Positions 44,325 to 54,844 of a stretch of DNA of 64,000 bases are shown one piece after another. This DNA is from Anthopleura xanthogrammica (taxonomy: Eukaryota; Cnidaria; Anthozoa; Actiniaria; Actiniidae), in the NCBI GenBank assembly GCA_964019055.1, contig OZ025219.1, positions 3,863,868 through 3,927,867 of the forward strand, read 5' to 3'. The notes under the pieces are model-generated. The model saw only the letters and a program-made list of their open reading frames with translations, did not search any database and was not told the DNA's origin. Every line of letters starts with the position of its first letter. The stretch's first letter is position 1. Both the position numbers and the translations under genes were made by a program.

Positions 44325-44761
44325 GTATCATCATTGAGAACAATATTACTAAGGGGATCCAAAGGTATCAGCTTGCTGTTCAAGAGTCAAGGGTGCGGTT
44401 GGATTACGCATTAGCTCCTGGTTGTTGGTTGATGCCGAGTAGGCTTGTTATGAGAATGGGATCCATGGTGGGGTATAATAATAAGCTCCAGAAGGCGACT
44501 AGTGGAATGAAGTTTGGGGAGAATCCCATTAATGAAGAGACTAAGGTTGCGTACGTTCCAAAGGAGGATAGTAAGAAGAAGCTGCCTTATCGGGTAACTG
44601 ACAAGGTAAGATTGCTTCATGGAGAGGAGAATGATCCAAGGCGTGGTGTAGTTAAGAGACCAAGAAAGTATCTTAAACCTACTGGTGACAGCGCACATGA
44701 CGAGAACTTAACGCTGATTACCGTGGGGATGGCTGGTGCAGCTTGGATGTTGTTTCGTTAG
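44325..44761 (+). pseudogene. Split Polinton protein, 3' segment
   Basis: Continues the gene of 34,045-34,957 and 37,760-37,857 after the gypsy. It reads IIENNITKGIQRYQLAVQES, LAPGCWLMPSRLVMRMGSMV and a basic end, stopping TAG at 44,759-44,761 shortly before the right TIR. The reading is open throughout, so this end of the gene had not decayed when the gypsy arrived. Confidence 0.6.
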
Positions 44762-44794
44762 CATGGTGACGTGGGTTTCTCGTCTCATTACTAC

Positions 44795-45482
44795 CCCACA
44801 GGATATCAAAGGACACATCTTCTTTGACATCTCACATCGCTTAAACTTCGTTATCACATACCCTACAGGTAGCTCCTCTTCCTTAAAATAAGCGAACGCA
44901 TATTGTTGGTCATCAATCTTGGATCGCCCAGTCTTGGCATAGTTCTTTCCATCGCAACACATCTTAATAAGACCAGCATTTACCCCTACATGTTTTTGTG
45001 TGGCGTACATGCTGTGAAAATGGGTCTTTTCTTCGGTGAGTAGGTTTGTGGCTACCACACAATTCCTATTTTTGCGGTTGTTTGCTAGGTAGGAATAATC
45101 CCTCTCCTTCTTTGGGAGTGGTGGTGGGGGTTCTTCTTGGATCGTTTCGTACACATGTGGTTCATCTTAGTTTGGTTGGGCCGTATGTGGTTCTTCTGGT
45201 GGTGGGGGTTGGGGATTATGTGATCCTTTTTGGGGTGTGTGCGACACAGGGGTTGGGGTTGGTTGGGGTTGGTCGAGGTGGGGGTGGTGGTGGTGGTGCG
45301 ATGTACTTATACTCATGTTCGTGTTCGCGTGCTCTTTTGGACACGTGGGTGTTTTTTCTTCTCTTGGAGGAAAGAGCGTTTTTACAAAGGCGAAGAGATG
45401 AAGGGGATAATTTGTAGATGCTGGGTCGGGAGCGGAGGTCGAGTATTATTACGATGAATGGTGTTTTTCGTCTTTTCTTCAT
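44795..45482 (-). pseudogene. Proline-rich TIR protein, right copy
   Basis: ATG at 45,482 opens a frame whose basic N-terminus runs in phase into EYKYIAPPPPPPP, which is frameshifted in the left copy. It then loses frame near 45,220. The remaining part (45,154 on) matches the Cys-containing domain of the left copy (CVVATNLLTEEKTHFH, CCDGKNYAKTGRSK). A C-to-T change near 45,169 makes CAA into TAA just upstream. The two TIR copies are therefore broken at different places. Confidence 0.6.
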
Positions 45483-45671
45483 TGCGTTTTTGCGTGTTTT
45501 CTTTAGTATATGTAAACCTTTTTCCTTTATTTTTGGTATTTTGTTTCTTTAGTTAAGGGGATTCCCCGGGAAAAGCGGTTTTAATCGGTTTAAACCGGTT
45601 TTAAAGAAACCTAAAGAGATCCTTAAAGATCTCTTGCGGTGATGTCCAAAAACCGGCATATATACACTACT
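44795..45671 (-). repeat. Polinton right terminal inverted repeat
   Basis: Inverse of 19,625-20,533, about 30 bp shorter mainly through changes in the proline-codon region. It ends CACTACT at 45,671, followed by the target duplication. Confidence 0.9.
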
Positions 45672-45678
45672 TATTCAT
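45672..45678. repeat. Target-site duplication, right (TATTCAT)
   Basis: Exact match to 19,618-19,624, immediately after the right terminus of the Polinton. Confidence 0.8.
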
Positions 45679-46320
45679 TGATTGGATTTTCTCGAATTGT
45701 ACTATTTGTTTTCATACAATGTCATATTTTATTCCATTATTTGATGTAAGATTTACGCCTCACAGTATCCCGAGTTATAATTATTATCGTTGTACCAATC
45801 GGGGACCGCTGTTCAACCTTAGCAGTAACACGTTCCACCAACTTTAACGTACGACGAGAAAGCAACACAGTTGGGCCATTCTTGAATACCAGGGACCCCT
45901 TACTTACAGTAACGTTGGTTCCGCGCGTGTTTTTTTTGTGCATATGTGTTTATATAATAGAAAGAAAATAACACGGCGGCTTGAAGATGTGAAGTTTATC
46001 TTCTCGCGTGTTTAAAACCTGGGTTAACCCTAAGGCATATAATACAAAATTTAATAATGATTCAAATAGAACAAAGAAAAATGGCTCGTTTCTGGGATAT
46101 TGTACTTTGAATAGTACCCACTCAAAAACTTGCACGATTGAAAGGAGGATGCTGAAAGGAGTGGGCCGAATGAAGCGGTCCTATATTTAATTTGGATATC
46201 ATATTATCATATCGATATCATTATTGCAGGACAAAAAAACTATTGGGATTCGAATACTGCTATTAAAAATAGTCTTTATTTGTACCTGTGTTATTTATCT
46301 TTTTAATGCAAAATGTACGT
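45679..46320. other. No gene seen
   Basis: Short frames only, none recognised. Confidence 0.55.
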
Positions 46321-46321
46321 A

Positions 46322-46520
46322 AACATCATCATCATAAGTAATCATTATTATCATCACCACAACCACCTTCACCGTCACTATCATCATAATAATCATTACC
46401 ATCGTCGTAATTAGTATTATTATCATTATCATCGTCATCATTACCACCACCATCACCATCATTAACACCTACATCACCATCATTAACACCTACATCATCA
46501 GCTTAAATGTTATCACCATC
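46322..46520. repeat. Imperfect (ATC)n microsatellite
   Basis: Degenerate ATC/ATT units with CATCATCAT and CACCATCATTAACACC blocks over about 200 bp. Confidence 0.85.
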
Positions 46521-46719
46521 ATCATATTTCGTCATCAACATCACTTTTCTTAAATCGCCGTTATGTCATGTCATGCCATTTAATTTTTTTTACCTTTTGC
46601 CACAGCGACAACCAACACTAAAGCGACAAAAACTTGGAGTTACATGTTAACTCTAAAATAAATTAGAACATAACCACAATTAAAATTCCATTTTCGTCGT
46701 TTCATTTTAAAGCGGTCAA

Positions 46720-47194
46720 GTGAATTTGTTCAAAGTTTGGCCCACTTGTAACAGGTTTGTGAGACACTTGTTATTTAACGTTAAAGACAAAGACGCACAT
46801 CTTAACAGACAAGGAGCTATTTACCAAATAGCTTGCACTGACTGTGACGTTACCTACATTGGCGCGACAGGGAGGAACTTAAACACTAGATTTACTGAAC
46901 ACAAACGCGCAACAACAAACAAAACGGATACCCCAACGACCACATCGCTGTACATCACAAAAATACTGGACATACTATTGACTGGGACTCTGCTACATGC
47001 ATTACATACTGCACTAACTACCATCAACGTCTTTCACTTGAGAGTTGGTTCACCAACTTAGAACAAGAACCACTTATCGCAGCCAGATTCTACCGGCACC
47101 CTACAAAAGACTCATCCATGACCTCAAACAGACCGATAACGCTACTTAAGAACAATAGACTATCACTTTGTGAAAACACCTACGTTACCTAGAA
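46720..47194 (+). pseudogene. Penelope-like element remnant: GIY-YIG endonuclease
   Basis: The frame from 46,720 has LNRQGAIYQIACTDCDVTYI then GATGRNLNTRFTEHKRA, the GIY-YIG nuclease signature with its conserved Arg. A frameshift near 46,925 moves the rest to another frame, which reads DHIAVHHKNTGHTIDWDSAT and LEQEPLIAARFYR to TAG at about 47,192. This is the C-terminal endonuclease of a Penelope-like retroelement. The reverse transcriptase is absent upstream (5' truncated). Stand-alone GIY-YIG genes are the alternative, but the H-x-x-x-T-G-H-x-I-D-W pattern favours Penelope. Confidence 0.65.
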
Positions 47195-47754
47195 CAATAG
47201 ACCACTACTTGCGACTATACCGACGCGACTATACGCAATACCGACTAATTACTGTTTACGATTACGACCGCAGCACCAGAGCTATAAACACCATCTACTG
47301 TATTTCATTCCCCACTGTACTCTGAAGATAACTTCCTCTCAGGTTGTCAAAACGTCAGTCTCTACCAACAACAGTATTTCTCAAGACTACACTCACCCGG
47401 ACGATCACATTACTCACTTAACTACTACTCCTGGGTTCAAACCATTTACTCTCAATGTGTTTTATGTTCATAAAAAATAATTTATTTTGAGTTTATTTTG
47501 AGCGGCTGCACGGCGAAGGCGCGCTTAAGTTTAATATTGGTAAAACTGTTAATAGATGGTATTGGTATGTTGTGTATTCTATAAGGCAAACATTCTGCTA
47601 CTAAACTCATTGAGTCTGTCCCTTACTTTTTAAACATTGACGTGCAACATTAACGATAACAATTATCTATCGTGCATACCGTTTAAAACTTAGAGGGGAA
47701 CTCCACCCCCAGAACAAGTCTATCTTATATTAAAGGTATATATTTATGTGGCTC
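47195..47754. other. No gene seen
   Basis: Possibly the 3' part of the Penelope-like element. No coding match. Confidence 0.45.
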
Positions 47755-49019
47755 TTAGACTAAATTCAATAACACTGCATCGACTTCCTGAAGCGACGGT
47801 CGTTTAGTACGACTTGAAGAGGTGCATTTATGTGCTATTGAACATAAAATGCTATTGTTGAGCTCGCCTTTTTTTTGAAAACACGCAAGCATATGACCAA
47901 ACGAATAAACGTCACTTGAAGTGGACTGCCTTTCACCGCGATGAACTTCCGGTGCAATATGTGGGAAGAGCCGTATAGCAGTATCCACGTTTACTTTGGG
48001 CTTTCGCAACCTGACTTTGCAGAGTTTTATGCTTTTGCCAAAATCTGTAATAATAGGATGATATCCTTCGTTCCTTTTCTTCGAGCACTACATTATTGCT
48101 TTTCAAGTCATTATCAAGGAAACCCTGAAAATGAATGTATGATAGAGCGTTGCACACGCTTCTAAACATGGAAACGGAGTCTGGCAAGTTATTCTTGAGA
48201 ATTGTAGCTGCTGCTTCATGTAGAGTTACACTATGGCAGTCTATTTTGTGGAACTGTAGTATCAGGCAGTACGGAGGTTGACTAGTGCATACTCCAAAAA
48301 GATGGTAGAGGTAACCCCGCATGGTCCCCCAGCACTGAAAGTACCGTAGCTTCGCTGATAACCTCACTTTTAGCCCTTCTATTTACTTTCGCGGAAATAT
48401 TTGACTGTTTTATCTCTTTAACCGCAACCTCAAATTCCCCCCTGTATAAGGCTAAATAACAGTTGCCGAATGTCCCTGAACCAATTCGAGCAGATTCACG
48501 TGTCACAAGTAAATTGCGATTAATTTCTTTGAATGGGACTAATGGACGAGATGCCGGTAACTTCGCCGCGCTAACTTCGTCAGCTATTTTGATGACAAGA
48601 GGTTTGTCATTTAGATTATCTCGTCTTTCGGGCTGGTTATGATCATGAGGATGGTCAGATTTGTGAAGATTTGCTTCCGCTTGCGGCAGGGCTTACGGTA
48701 CTTTTGATGAGACATTGGGCTAAACTTGTATCATTTTCTTTGAAGAAGCAGCACGAGACAACTGAACCATCTGCAATCTTCTCGATGTTGGTTTTGGCAA
48801 CGGTTCTGGTGGTGGCTGTGGCTCTGGCTGTACCGATACTGCACCCGCCTCTTGTGCCACGTTTACTTTATCATCAGAGGTCTGTCGGCGATTTTCCTCG
48901 ACTTTTTTCTCTCTTTGTCGTTTACGCCATCGTTTTCTCTGCTCACGTTTCTCTTGTTTGGTATGCTCTCTAGACTTAAATTTTCCTTTTCGCTTATTAC
49001 TCGTTCGATCCTCGTTCAT
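47755..49019 (-). pseudogene. Protein kinase pseudogene with basic N-terminal extension
   Basis: ATG at 49,019 begins a very basic region (KFKSREHTKQEKREQRKRWR) and a Pro-rich stretch. TAG near 48,720 and TAA near 48,690 then interrupt the frame. It continues to a kinase domain: Gly loop IGSGTFGNCYLALYRG, VAVKEIK lysine, a frameshift near 48,310, catalytic loop DNDLKSNNVVL (usual HxD His replaced by Asp), another shift near 48,060, then TDFGKSIKL (DFG) and HIAPEVHRG, SSDVYSFGHML, ending 47,755. The order is complete and intronless, with four breaks. The APE-like HIAPEV and ND-type catalytic loop resemble an expanded cnidarian kinase family (recollection). It may be a retrocopy or transposon cargo. 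Confidence 0.7.
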
Positions 49020-49235
49020 GATTGCTTTAGTATATGCAATAGAAAGCTTTTGATAATAAGGTAAAGCCGGAAACGAATTTCCGATAAACGCTGTTGCCAT
49101 ACAGGAACCAATCAAAATTCAGAACGTACTTCCGGTGTAAACAGTGAATACTTAGTCATTTATTAAATATTTCTTGTAGTACTGCACGTGTTCCAGTCAA
49201 CCGAGTTTCAGTTAGTTACTGCGTTTTTACCTACA

Positions 49236-50086
49236 ATGTCAAGTATAACTTATTGCGTGTCTTGCTACCAATGTAGTAAACTGTTCAAGACTCACCGCGG
49301 ATTCGAAAAACATTTCGCAATTCGGCATACCGATAAAATAATAGATAATACAAGGGTCAAGTTTTTTGACCAGGATAGCATCGAGGTGATCGTACCAGAG
49401 ATAGAACTCATGGACCTCTGTAGTAGAGAATACCAGACCGGTTACCTTCCATGGCTAGCAGGACTCACAGAGCAGTTAAATGCTTCTCTCCATCCATGTT
49501 TTCCTGGTAAGAGTAAATTTTGGCATTTGTTAGCTTCAATAATGTTAAATAACTCATTATTTTCGGGACGAGTTTATTCTTACACGTTACTTCTATTCTT
49601 TCCCCAGGCCAGTGGTACAAACTAGACTATCTTCAAGTTCCTCTTGACTACTTCAAACATTTCGTTTGTCGACTTGGTTGCCACGTTGACAGCATGCGAC
49701 GAGTACCGCACAAGAGACCGCCTACTTACGCTTCATCTACCACAAGGCTTTCTTACAAACTGTTTGCCTTTGACCAGTTTGTTGAATGTATCCACGAACA
49801 AAACATAATTAAACTAAAGGAGTCTGCATTATTCTCCGGTACTACTGAAATCAATGAGGAAAGAATGACCTTAAATGACGAGATAGAAGCTGCCATGCAA
49901 CGCGACCCTTGGAAGAGTAGGGAAGCTCGTAACAAGAGGCCAACATTACATGCCTCTATTGAAATCAGCGAAGGTGAAGGGAGAGCAACAAGAGAAATAG
50001 AAGTAATTTGGTGGCCAAACCTTTTTGAGGTTACCAAACATGGACAACTCACCCTAAGGTTTTTCTTGGAAAAAATTTCTCTGTGA
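49236..50086 (+). CDS. Two-exon gene with an N-terminal C2H2 zinc finger
   Basis: Likely ATG at 49,236 (an in-frame ATG lies at 49,188). Exon 1 encodes one C2H2 finger, CYQCSKLFKTHRGFEKHFAI then RH. The intron is 49,507-49,607 (101 bp), with donor CTG|GTAAGAG and acceptor TTTCCCCAG|GCC. Splicing joins the frame in phase, giving PGQWYKLDYLQV and so on to TGA at 50,086, about 250 residues in all. Exon 2 has no domain I know; it includes RRVPHKRPP and REIEVIWWPNLFEVT. It is head to head with the kinase pseudogene (about 215 bp apart) and convergent with the Ulp1-like gene. It may belong to the KDZ-like transposon next to it. Confidence 0.6.
49507..49607 (+). other. Intron (101 bp, GT-AG)
   Basis: GTAAGAG donor and a pyrimidine-rich TTCTATTCTTTCCCCAG acceptor. 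The intron length is not a multiple of three and its removal restores a long open frame. Confidence 0.75.
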
Positions 50087-50449
50087 ATTATAGTTTAAAG
50101 TGATGGCACGATAGACATAAACAAAACAAGAAACAATTAAGTTCTATACGCTGCATAAAGTTCTATTCACAAGTATACAATTATAACTTCTACATCATAA
50201 GAAATTTTCAATTTTTGAGAATTTATTATCTCTTCATACTATAAGAAATGATTTCAACTTTTGAGAATATATAATCTATTTACACACTTGTTAAATTTGA
50301 ACCTTTCTGTTTTGTTTCTGTTATTTAACAGAAGCACCGAATGAGTTTGGTGCAATGTAACCCTCATTCAGGAACAAGTGACAAAATAAAATAGACATAA
50401 TTATATATGAATGTTATGAATTTAAATTCACCTCGTACTGAGCATTTCA

Positions 50450-51004
50450 CCCCAAAATCTTGGGCGTGCCACCTGAAAGATTCAAAGGGAGAAAGAAAGA
50501 AATATTAGGAGGTTAAGAACCCCAGAATCTTGGGCGTGCCACCTGAAAGATTCAAAAGGGAGAAAGAAAGAAATATTAGGAGGTTAAGAACCCCAGAATC
50601 TTGGGCGTGCCACCTGAAAGATTCAAAGCGAGAAAGAAAGAAATATTAGGAGGTTAAGAACCCCAGAATCTTGGGCGTGCCACCTGAAAGATTCAAAGGG
50701 AGAAAGAAAGAAATATTAGGAGGTTAGAAACCCCAGAATCTTGGGCGTGCCACCTGAAAGATTCAAAGGGAGAAAGAAAGAAATATTAGGAGGTTAGAAA
50801 CCCCAGAATCTTGGGCGTGCCACCTGAAAGATTCAAAGGGAGAAATACATAAATATTAGGAGGTTAAGAACCCCAGAACCTTGGGCGTGCTAACTGAAAG
50901 ATTCAAAGGGAGAAATAAATAAATATTAGGAGGTTAGAAACCCCAGAATCTTGGGCGTGCCACCTGAAAGATTCAAAGGGAGAAATAAATAAATATTAGG
51001 AGGT
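50450..51004 (+). repeat. Minisatellite, 8 copies of a ~70-bp unit
   Basis: Units start with CCCCAGAATCTTGGGCGTGC at about 50,450, 50,520, 50,591, 50,661, 50,731, 50,801, 50,871 and 50,941. Divergence is low. Single-base differences (AGAAAGAAAG versus AGAAATAAAT, GGTTAAGAA versus GGTTAGAAA) group the copies, showing stepwise amplification. The unit contains the small palindrome CCCCAGAATCTTGGG. Confidence 0.95.
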
Positions 51005-51122
51005 ATAAATTCTTTTTAGTACCAGTTTGTAATTATTCACACTTTTACTGGTAGTGTAAATCATTATTTTAGGTTGTGTTCTTCCATGTAATAAAACTGT
51101 TCAGTAAGTTCATACGATGTTT

Positions 51123-51475
51123 CTACATTTCTTTGAAATTCCAAGCGAACAAAGGAATTTTTGAAGTTGGAGTATTCATGATGCTGTGGGCAGACAAAAT
51201 AACCCCCATGCCACAGCTACCGCTACCTCGTGGTTGGGTTGGCATACCAAAACGCTGAAGTGGTAGAGTGAGGTTCCACGTGTTTTCATCAAACTGTTGA
51301 TGACTATGTGATAGTTGGTGTAGAGTTTTCAACAAAATCTTTATCAAGTCCAATATATTTTGGGGAGGGTTCCAGTGTAATCCGTCATCATAGTATGCTT
51401 GCATGGATTTCAGATTAAGACATAGCAGACCCCAGTGACAACCTGAGACATGCATTGGTGTTAAATTAGAGTGGC
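51123..51475 (-). CDS. Ulp1/C48-type cysteine protease, C-terminal exon
   Basis: The minus-strand frame contains the catalytic layout of Ulp1/adenain-fold proteases: GCHWGLLCLNL (His), YYDDGL (Asp), and QPRGSGSCGMGVILSA (Gln of the oxyanion hole and the Cys nucleophile) in the right order and spacing. An AG acceptor (ATATCTAAG near 51,497) allows a splice upstream. It ends with a stop at 51,123. It would cleave peptide or SUMO-like substrates. Together with 51,981-53,074 it forms the protease half of a transposon gene. It is convergent with the zinc-finger gene. Confidence 0.7.
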
Positions 51476-51499
51476 TGTTAGCAACGTCATCAGCTTAGA

Positions 51500-51660
51500 T
51501 ATATAATGGTAATTGAACTAAGTGGAGTGCAATTTGGTCTGATATCAAACGCGCGATAACAAAATCACACGACCGCGTAGCGGGAGTGTGATTTGTAATC
51601 GCAAGTTTGATATCAGACCAAAATTGCATGACACGAAGTTCAATTATCACTTTATTATAT
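51500..51660. mobile_element. Foldback with C-GTA-G capped apex
   Basis: Arms TTTGGTCTGATATCAAAC and its inverse, extended by AATTGAACT / AGTTCAATT. The apex GACCGCGTAGCGGGAG at 51,571-51,586 folds as CCGC-GTA-GCGG, tandem A-G/G-A, then C-G, A-T, C-G. Further inverse blocks (TTATTATATCCATTT near 51,651 and inverted near 52,015) suggest a larger element to about 52,026, lying inside an intron or exon end of the Ulp1-type gene. Confidence 0.75.
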
Positions 51661-51980
51661 CCATTTGGAAATCATATTAGATAGACACTAAATTTGTGAT
51701 AAGTACAAAAGTATTTATTAATAAGTAGCTGTTAAAATCATCCATTTTGTTTCTTTTTGTAACAAAAAATTGCAGTCAAACTTGAAAAAAGCTACATTTT
51801 ATGTTCCTTATTTGCTGTAATCTGATTGGCTGATTACATACAATCCTGTAATCTGATTGGTTACCTTTTCTAGTGTTGCATTGTGATTGGCTGACAAAAA
51901 GATGCGATTCGGACTCAAAATAGTGCGATTCGGACTCAAAATAGTGCGATTCGTGCTTGAATCAATCTACTGAGAGCCAA

Positions 51981-53074
51981 TCAGATTACAGGATTTGCTA
52001 GTGATTTCAAAATGGATATAATAAATTGGGATATCTTTGTCTTAAGATACTTGATATCGCCAGTTGATGCCCAGTCTTGGAAGGACGTTGGGAGGTAAGA
52101 CGTTTTTCCTTGGCCTCTTGCTAGCTCTTTGTACTTCAAACAAGCTACGTCAATTATAAATCCAGTCAGGTACCTTTCACTTATGAGAGTTGAAAGGTCA
52201 TTAATATCAACAATGATGTCCCCAATGGCTAGTACTTGTTCAGTTGGCTTTGAATCCAACAGGACCTTTTCAATGGCAGTCTGTTGCTGGTTTGATAGAA
52301 GGCCATTGTTGCTAGCCAGCCACTTGATTTCTTTCTTAACATCATCCTTAATGGCAGATGCTTGCGCAGCACTTGTCCAAATGTTTATTAAATGCCTGTT
52401 GAATACCCCTAGCCCACCAACTTGAACCCCAACTTCTTCAAGTTCATCATTATCTTCATCACAACAGACTAGTGAGCTGGTGTTACAATTTTGCTGTAGC
52501 ATTTCCATGCATTGTTGAACTATGGAATCAGGAGGGCGTGCTGCTATCACAAGAGGATTACTAAGCCATGCTGGATCATGAAAAATGTCAATATCCAACT
52601 TTGATAGATGAACGACAGAAGGAAGTTCAAGACTGGCCAATTCCCTTCTAGTAAGATTTCCCCGTATGCACCTTTTCAGATCAGGGTATAAATTAGATGG
52701 AGCCTTCGTTACATCTGGAACTCTGGATGGAACAATGGATGGAACTCTGGATGGAGCTATCGATGGAACGATGGATGGAACTCTAGATGGAACGATGGAT
52801 GGAACTGGACAGGAATTGTGAACAATAGATGGAGATGACTGAAATGGGAAATCCTGAGCTTCCAATGGTTGGGCTTTGATGGTACCATCTTCCCACTCAA
52901 ATTCTGGATAAGTCTCTGGAGAAATATGAAAGATCTTGGTGATTTTATCTGACTTATACTCCAGATAATCATCACCAAAGATTTTGGACATTAAGGTGTC
53001 CATTTCCTTTATCCAATCTATTTCAGCTGTCGGCCAACTGATGGTTTTGGCATGAGTCATTGTCCATCCACAGC
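51981..53074 (-). CDS. Exon of the KDZ-like transposon gene leading into the Ulp1 domain
   Basis: The exon starts at an acceptor TTTTGTAG|GCTGTGG (53,074). The open frame has a Trp-rich N-terminal part, a degenerate VPSIVPSRVPS repeat (about residues 85-115), a long helical region, and then ISERYLTGFIIDVACLKYKE, which fits the start of the Ulp1 fold. The frame runs on to 51,981 into foldback DNA, so the true 3' splice boundary is probably near 52,026. The phase is compatible with the upstream exon if that exon uses the donor GTAGGT at 54,565. Confidence 0.6.
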
Positions 53075-53137
53075 CTACAAAAAGAAAAGGCTTTCCTGTT
53101 GGGAAAACAGGAACACCTTGTGAATAACAGTAATTAT

Positions 53138-53308
53138 TATAAGTAATAGCATGACTTGAGGGTGATTAGTGATTAAATGTCCCCGAAAGCCGAGGGAGGT
53201 TTTGTTGAAGTCCCGACGCCGAAGGCAGAGGGACTTTAACTAAACCTCCCGAGGCTTGAGGGGACATTTAATCACTAATCACCTGAAATTTCATGCTATT
53301 AGTTTGTA
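53138..53308. mobile_element. Foldback with C-GAA-G capped apex
   Basis: Arms GTGATTAGTGATTAAATGTC and its inverse, extended to ATAGCATGA / TCATGCTAT. The apex CCCGACGCCGAAGGCAGAGGG at 53,212-53,232 folds as GCC-GAA-GGC, one C-A mismatch, a tandem A-G/G-A, then three C-G pairs. It lies in the intron between exons of the KDZ-like gene. Confidence 0.8.
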
Positions 53309-53719
53309 ATATTATGATTACCGAGGAATAAAACTGCTCTTAGGAAATGTGTTAGCTTTCGTACGATGCATAAATTACAAAGTTTTACAAAGCTGTTGAT
53401 ATGCGGCATACTTAAGGGAATTTGCCTTTGTTAAATGCGACAATGGCGAATTGAACCAGCATTCATTCATTCGTGGTGCTTTATTCTAATTCACTTTGGT
53501 TGGCCTAGAGCGGTATTAATGAAGTGTTTTCAAACCGTCTTGATTACGTCACAAATAGTAAGAAAAATTCTCGGCTAGTCAACGTATGCGCAAAGATTAT
53601 TCAATGGGTCCCACAAGTGCTGGGGTGTTCAATAGTATGCAGTCCAGAGTCATTGCGCAAAATTTTCGATTGGGTCAATGCGACCCAGCCATGGTCCCGG
53701 TGATTGTCATATGAGGGAC

Positions 53720-53892
53720 CTTGCCTCATGAATAGTGATGAGGGATATTTAGACTAAATATCCCTCATGATTATATTCATGAGGGATGTTTAGTCTAAAT
53801 ATCCCTCATGATTATATTCATGAGGGATGTTTAGACTAAATATCCCTCATCGCTATTCATCCAGGGGGATGTTAGACCTTAAACATCCCTCT
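53720..53892. repeat. Iterated 31-bp palindrome
   Basis: ATGAGGGAT(A/G)TTTAG(A/T)C and its inverse TAAATATCCCTCAT form a near-perfect 31-bp palindrome. It occurs three times in a row separated by GATTATATTC, with half-copies at both edges. It is non-coding and lies within the intron of the KDZ-like gene. Confidence 0.8.
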
Positions 53893-54844
53893 GGAAACAA
53901 TGGATCCAGAGGTAATCATGATATTATTTTATTAACTCCTATAGTGCAAATCAATCCTTGACGAATTTTCATTTGCACACAGTCATATCAGAGATAACCA
54001 ACAAAGCTAAAAGCTTTCACGAATCTTATGAGTTATAATATGGGAAATTAATAACTAAGACTTTGTTTGGATAAAAAAAAAACACAAAGAATCCTGAATA
54101 GTTTAGAGGAGTAATTAAAATATATCATTTTATGTTCATAGACACCAACATCCTTTGTTGAACATAAATGATAATGATAAACATGGTGTTACTACCGTAC
54201 TGTAAAATAATTTGATACCTTGATTTGCACATTGTAGAGCTTTTCTGAAGCACAGTCTCAGAAAGAGGATTCTTTCAGAATAGAAATGATTTTGCAGCTG
54301 TCTTACTGTTACGAAAAAGCAGGATAATAAAAATAAGAATTATTATAAATGAGATCATAGATTGCTTGATGTGACCAATAGGTGTTTTATATCATCTTAA
54401 TTGTATAAGAATCTAAAAAATATATATTAGTACCACAGGTTTTGTTCCCTAGTCTATTTCAATTAACTCATAGATGACACATATATGTGTATAGTAAGTT
54501 CATGCCATGGGTTAATCTGAAGAACAAGCAAAAAATGTAACAAAAAATAAAATTTGGAAACCTACTTGACGATAAATAACCATGTCGGTCATGAGATGTT
54601 GCCTTGGAATACAGCTGTCTCTGCATGGAATGAGATGCCTATATTGACTGATTTGAGTATTCTCTGATACTGCCGAACACCCTGAAAAGCATGCTCGAGT
54701 GCTCTATTGTCATGTGGCCATAGTCCCCAGTACCAAGAAGAGGCCCAAAAACATCTCTCTCAGCAAAAAAACCCAATCGTTGCACTGTAAAGAGGAAAAA
54801 CAGCATGCATATTTAATTATCAACCTCAAAAATAATATATTATA

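Larger units (their letters stand above)
19625..45671. mobile_element. Polinton/Maverick virus-like transposon, 26.0 kb, with nested insertions
   Basis: The element is bounded by ~0.9-kb terminal inverted repeats beginning AGTA and by a matching target duplication. It encodes the hallmark set: protein-primed family B polymerase, RVE integrase, a capsid-like protein and an FtsK/A32-type packaging ATPase, plus several small membrane or virion-type genes. Removing the four insertions (LINE, MITE-like, foldback/CACTA-like, gypsy) would leave roughly 15-16 kb, the usual Polinton size. Almost every large gene carries frameshifts or stops, so the copy is dead. No adenain-type maturation protease, a usual Polinton gene, was found. 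Confidence 0.93.

Noticed and set aside
46720..47194. GIY-YIG frame as a Polinton gene
   Set aside because: It lies about 1 kb outside the right terminus and target duplication.
50450..51004. Regular repeats suggesting a CRISPR array
   Set aside because: The 70-bp units are contiguous with no unique spacers and the DNA is eukaryotic; it is a minisatellite.
53720..53892. Palindromic repeats with constant spacing as CRISPR
   Set aside because: Spacers are identical and there are only three units; no cas genes; eukaryotic context.
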